Part shown: positions 22,993-24,497 of the stretch, piece after piece
How positions within the stretch are numbered: the first letter of the stretch is position 1
Layout of the letters: every line of letters begins with the position of its first letter
DNA from: an uncultured Collinsella sp.
GTDB lineage: Bacteria > Actinomycetota > Coriobacteriia > Coriobacteriales > Coriobacteriaceae
NCBI GenBank assembly: GCA_902491895.1
Contig: CABUJH010000030.1
Span: 1 to 24,497 of the forward strand
DNA: 24,497 nt
Direction: 5' to 3'
The notes under the pieces: model-generated
Told to the model about the DNA's origin: nothing
The model's database searches: none
What the model saw: the letters and a program-made list of their open reading frames with translations, nothing else
Position numbers and translations under genes: made by a program

Positions 22993-24453
22993 TTAGCGCA
23001 CCTGAGCGACGTAAGCGACGTTGGTCGAGGAGACCTTGTCCTCGAGCTGGACGCTCATGCGGGGATCGCCGGCGGTAGCGACGGTCAGATCGCCGGCCTC
23101 GACGTAGCCGAGCTCCTTAGCGGTCTCGATCGCCTTGACGATCGTGCCGTTGACGGTGCCCTGGGTAATCTCGGCCTGGTGCGGGATAACACCCCAGTAC
23201 ATAATCATCTGCTGGACGGCCCACTCGTGGCGGGAGAACGCGCAGATCGGCATGTTGGGACGGAAGTGCGAGATCAGGCGAGCGGTACGACCGGTGGTCG
23301 TCGGCACGGTGATGCACTTGGCGCCAACGGTGGTAGCCATGTTCACAGCGGACATACCCACAACGTTGTTGACAACGCGGGTGCCATGAGCGTCGGCCGG
23401 AACCTCGAGCGGAGCGTGGGCCGGGAGGTACTTCTCGGTCTCGAGAGCAATGCTGGCCTGCATCTTAACGGCCTCGACCGGGTACTTACCGGCAGCGGAC
23501 TCGCCGGACAGCATAACGGCGTCGGTGCCGTCGTAGATGGCGTTAGCAACGTCGGCAACCTCGGCGCGCGTCGGGCGCGGGTTCTGCTGCATGGAGTCGA
23601 GCATCTGCGTAGCGGTGATAACGGGCTTGTAGGCCGCGTTGCACTTGGCGATGATCTCCTTCTGGATGTGCGGAACGAGCTCGGGCTTGATCTCGATGCC
23701 CAGGTCGCCACGGGCGACCATGATGCCATCGGAAGCCTCGAGGATCTCGTCGAAGTTCTCGACGCCCAGGGCGCACTCGATCTTCGGGAAGATCGTCACG
23801 TGCTCGCCGCCGTTCTCGCGGCAAAGCTCGCGGATGCCGCGGACGGACTCGCCGTCACGGATGAAGGAAGCGGCGATGTAGTCGATGTTCTCGGTCAGGC
23901 CAAAGAGGATGTCCTGACGATCGCGCTCGGTGATAGCAGGCAGCGAGATGTTGACGTTGGGCATGTTGACGCCCTTGCGCTCGCCGATCAGGCCGTCGTT
24001 CTTAACGACGCAGGTCATGTCCTGGCCGTCGACGGACTCGACCTCGAGGGCGACCAGGCCGTCATCGATCAGGATGAGGGAGCCCTTCTCGACCTCGGAG
24101 GGCAGAGCCAGGTAGTCGAGGGAGATGTGCTCAGAGGTGCCGTGGAAATCCTCGGACGTGGGCTGAGCGGTGACGACGATCTTATCGCCGGTCTTGACGG
24201 CAACCTTCTTGCCGTCGACCAGAAGGCCGGTGCGGACCTCGGGGCCCTTGGTGTCGAGCAGGATGCCGACGGGCAGACCGAGCTCCTTGGAAATACGACG
24301 GACGCGCTCGATGCGACCGTGGTGCTCGTCGTAGGATCCGTGCGAGAAGTTAAATCGGGCGACGTTCATGCCCGCCTTGATCATCTCGCGGATGGTCTCG
24401 TCGCTATCGCAGGCGGGACCCATGGTGCATACAATCTTGGTGTGCTTGTACAT
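22993..24453 (-). CDS. pyk: Pyruvate kinase
   Basis: This cytoplasmic glycolytic enzyme transfers phosphate from phosphoenolpyruvate to ADP. It has 486 residues, normal for forms without the extra C-terminal PEP-utiliser domain. The N-terminal KIVCTMGPACDS and MNVARFNFSHG supply substrate contacts (R33, N35). ILLDTKGPEVRTG opens the B domain, IFPKIE carries the catalytic lysine, MVARGDLGIE binds the divalent metal, and TATQMLDSM with DAVMLSGESAAGKYP completes the active site. The C domain closes the protein after about residue 360. GGAGG lies six bases before the ATG at 24453. It is monocistronic on the visible side and ends in a very strong terminator. Confidence 0.98.
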   Translation of the reverse strand: MYKHTKIVCTMGPACDSDETIREMIKAGMNVARFNFSHGSYDEHHGRIERVRRISKELGLPVGILLDTKGPEVRTGLLVDGKKVAVKTGDKIVVTAQPTSEDFHGTSEHISLDYLALPSEVEKGSLILIDDGLVALEVESVDGQDMTCVVKNDGLIGERKGVNMPNVNISLPAITERDRQDILFGLTENIDYIAASFIRDGESVRGIRELCRENGGEHVTIFPKIECALGVENFDEILEASDGIMVARGDLGIEIKPELVPHIQKEIIAKCNAAYKPVITATQMLDSMQQNPRPTRAEVADVANAIYDGTDAVMLSGESAAGKYPVEAVKMQASIALETEKYLPAHAPLEVPADAHGTRVVNNVVGMSAVNMATTVGAKCITVPTTTGRTARLISHFRPNMPICAFSRHEWAVQQMIMYWGVIPHQAEITQGTVNGTIVKAIETAKELGYVEAGDLTVATAGDPRMSVQLEDKVSSTNVAYVAQVR

Positions 24454-24497
24454 TCAGACCTCCATCTGACATCGTCTTGCGCTGATAGATAAACCAT

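Noticed and set aside
22891..24492. 533-codon plus-strand open frame opposite pyk
   Set aside because: Antisense shadow of pyruvate kinase; it runs through the pyk terminator and has no family features.

Overview
The window looks like chromosomal DNA from a GC-rich actinobacterium of the class Coriobacteriia, most likely Collinsella or a close relative. That assignment is inference from base composition, the style of the housekeeping genes and the phenylalanyl-tRNA synthetase T-box leader; no marker gene such as 16S rRNA is present.

Left end (1-2222): the 5' three-quarters of an M16C (presequence-protease/insulinase-like) metallopeptidase on the minus strand, cut by the window edge. Next is a 623-base AT-richer gap (2223-2845) packed with repeat structure: a large nested inverted repeat, nine copies of GAGAGAT and a perfect 25-bp hairpin. 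It leads into a plus-strand gene for an AlbA_2 / GHKL-ATPase / winged-helix protein. From 4413 to 7333 lie four small or accessory genes: an unknown 163-residue protein, an HNH endonuclease-domain protein, a zinc-ribbon small protein and a DUF5710-type protein with two CxxC pairs. With the AlbA_2 gene this is the variable, possibly defence- or DNA-transaction-related part of the window. It ends at a tRNA-Val(GAC) gene with its own promoter and terminator.

Middle (7924-14676): an EamA-type 10-TM transporter; a large membrane-anchored DUF4012 protein (envelope/exopolysaccharide context) followed by glmM (phosphoglucosamine mutase, peptidoglycan precursor synthesis), with a stem-loop between them; and a convergent M32 carboxypeptidase with strong terminators.

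Right half: a T-box leader (about 14810-15094) controls pheS-pheT. A promoter overlapped downstream by a palindromic operator candidate precedes cbiM-cbiQ-cbiO, an energy-coupling-factor cobalt/nickel importer whose CbiM carries a fused CbiN/NikN-like C-terminus. A conserved-looking single gene (possible zinc-dependent phospholipase-C-like fold) follows. The minus-strand pyruvate kinase gene (pyk) closes the window, with a 16-bp perfect-stem terminator.

The signals most worth following are the regulatory DNA in front of the AlbA_2/ATPase gene (GAGAGAT array), the neighbouring nested inverted repeat, the operator candidate of the metal importer, and a strong second hairpin between the T-box terminator and pheS. 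I did not find a clear multi-gene new system. Most long antisense reading frames in the window are GC-rich shadows of real genes.
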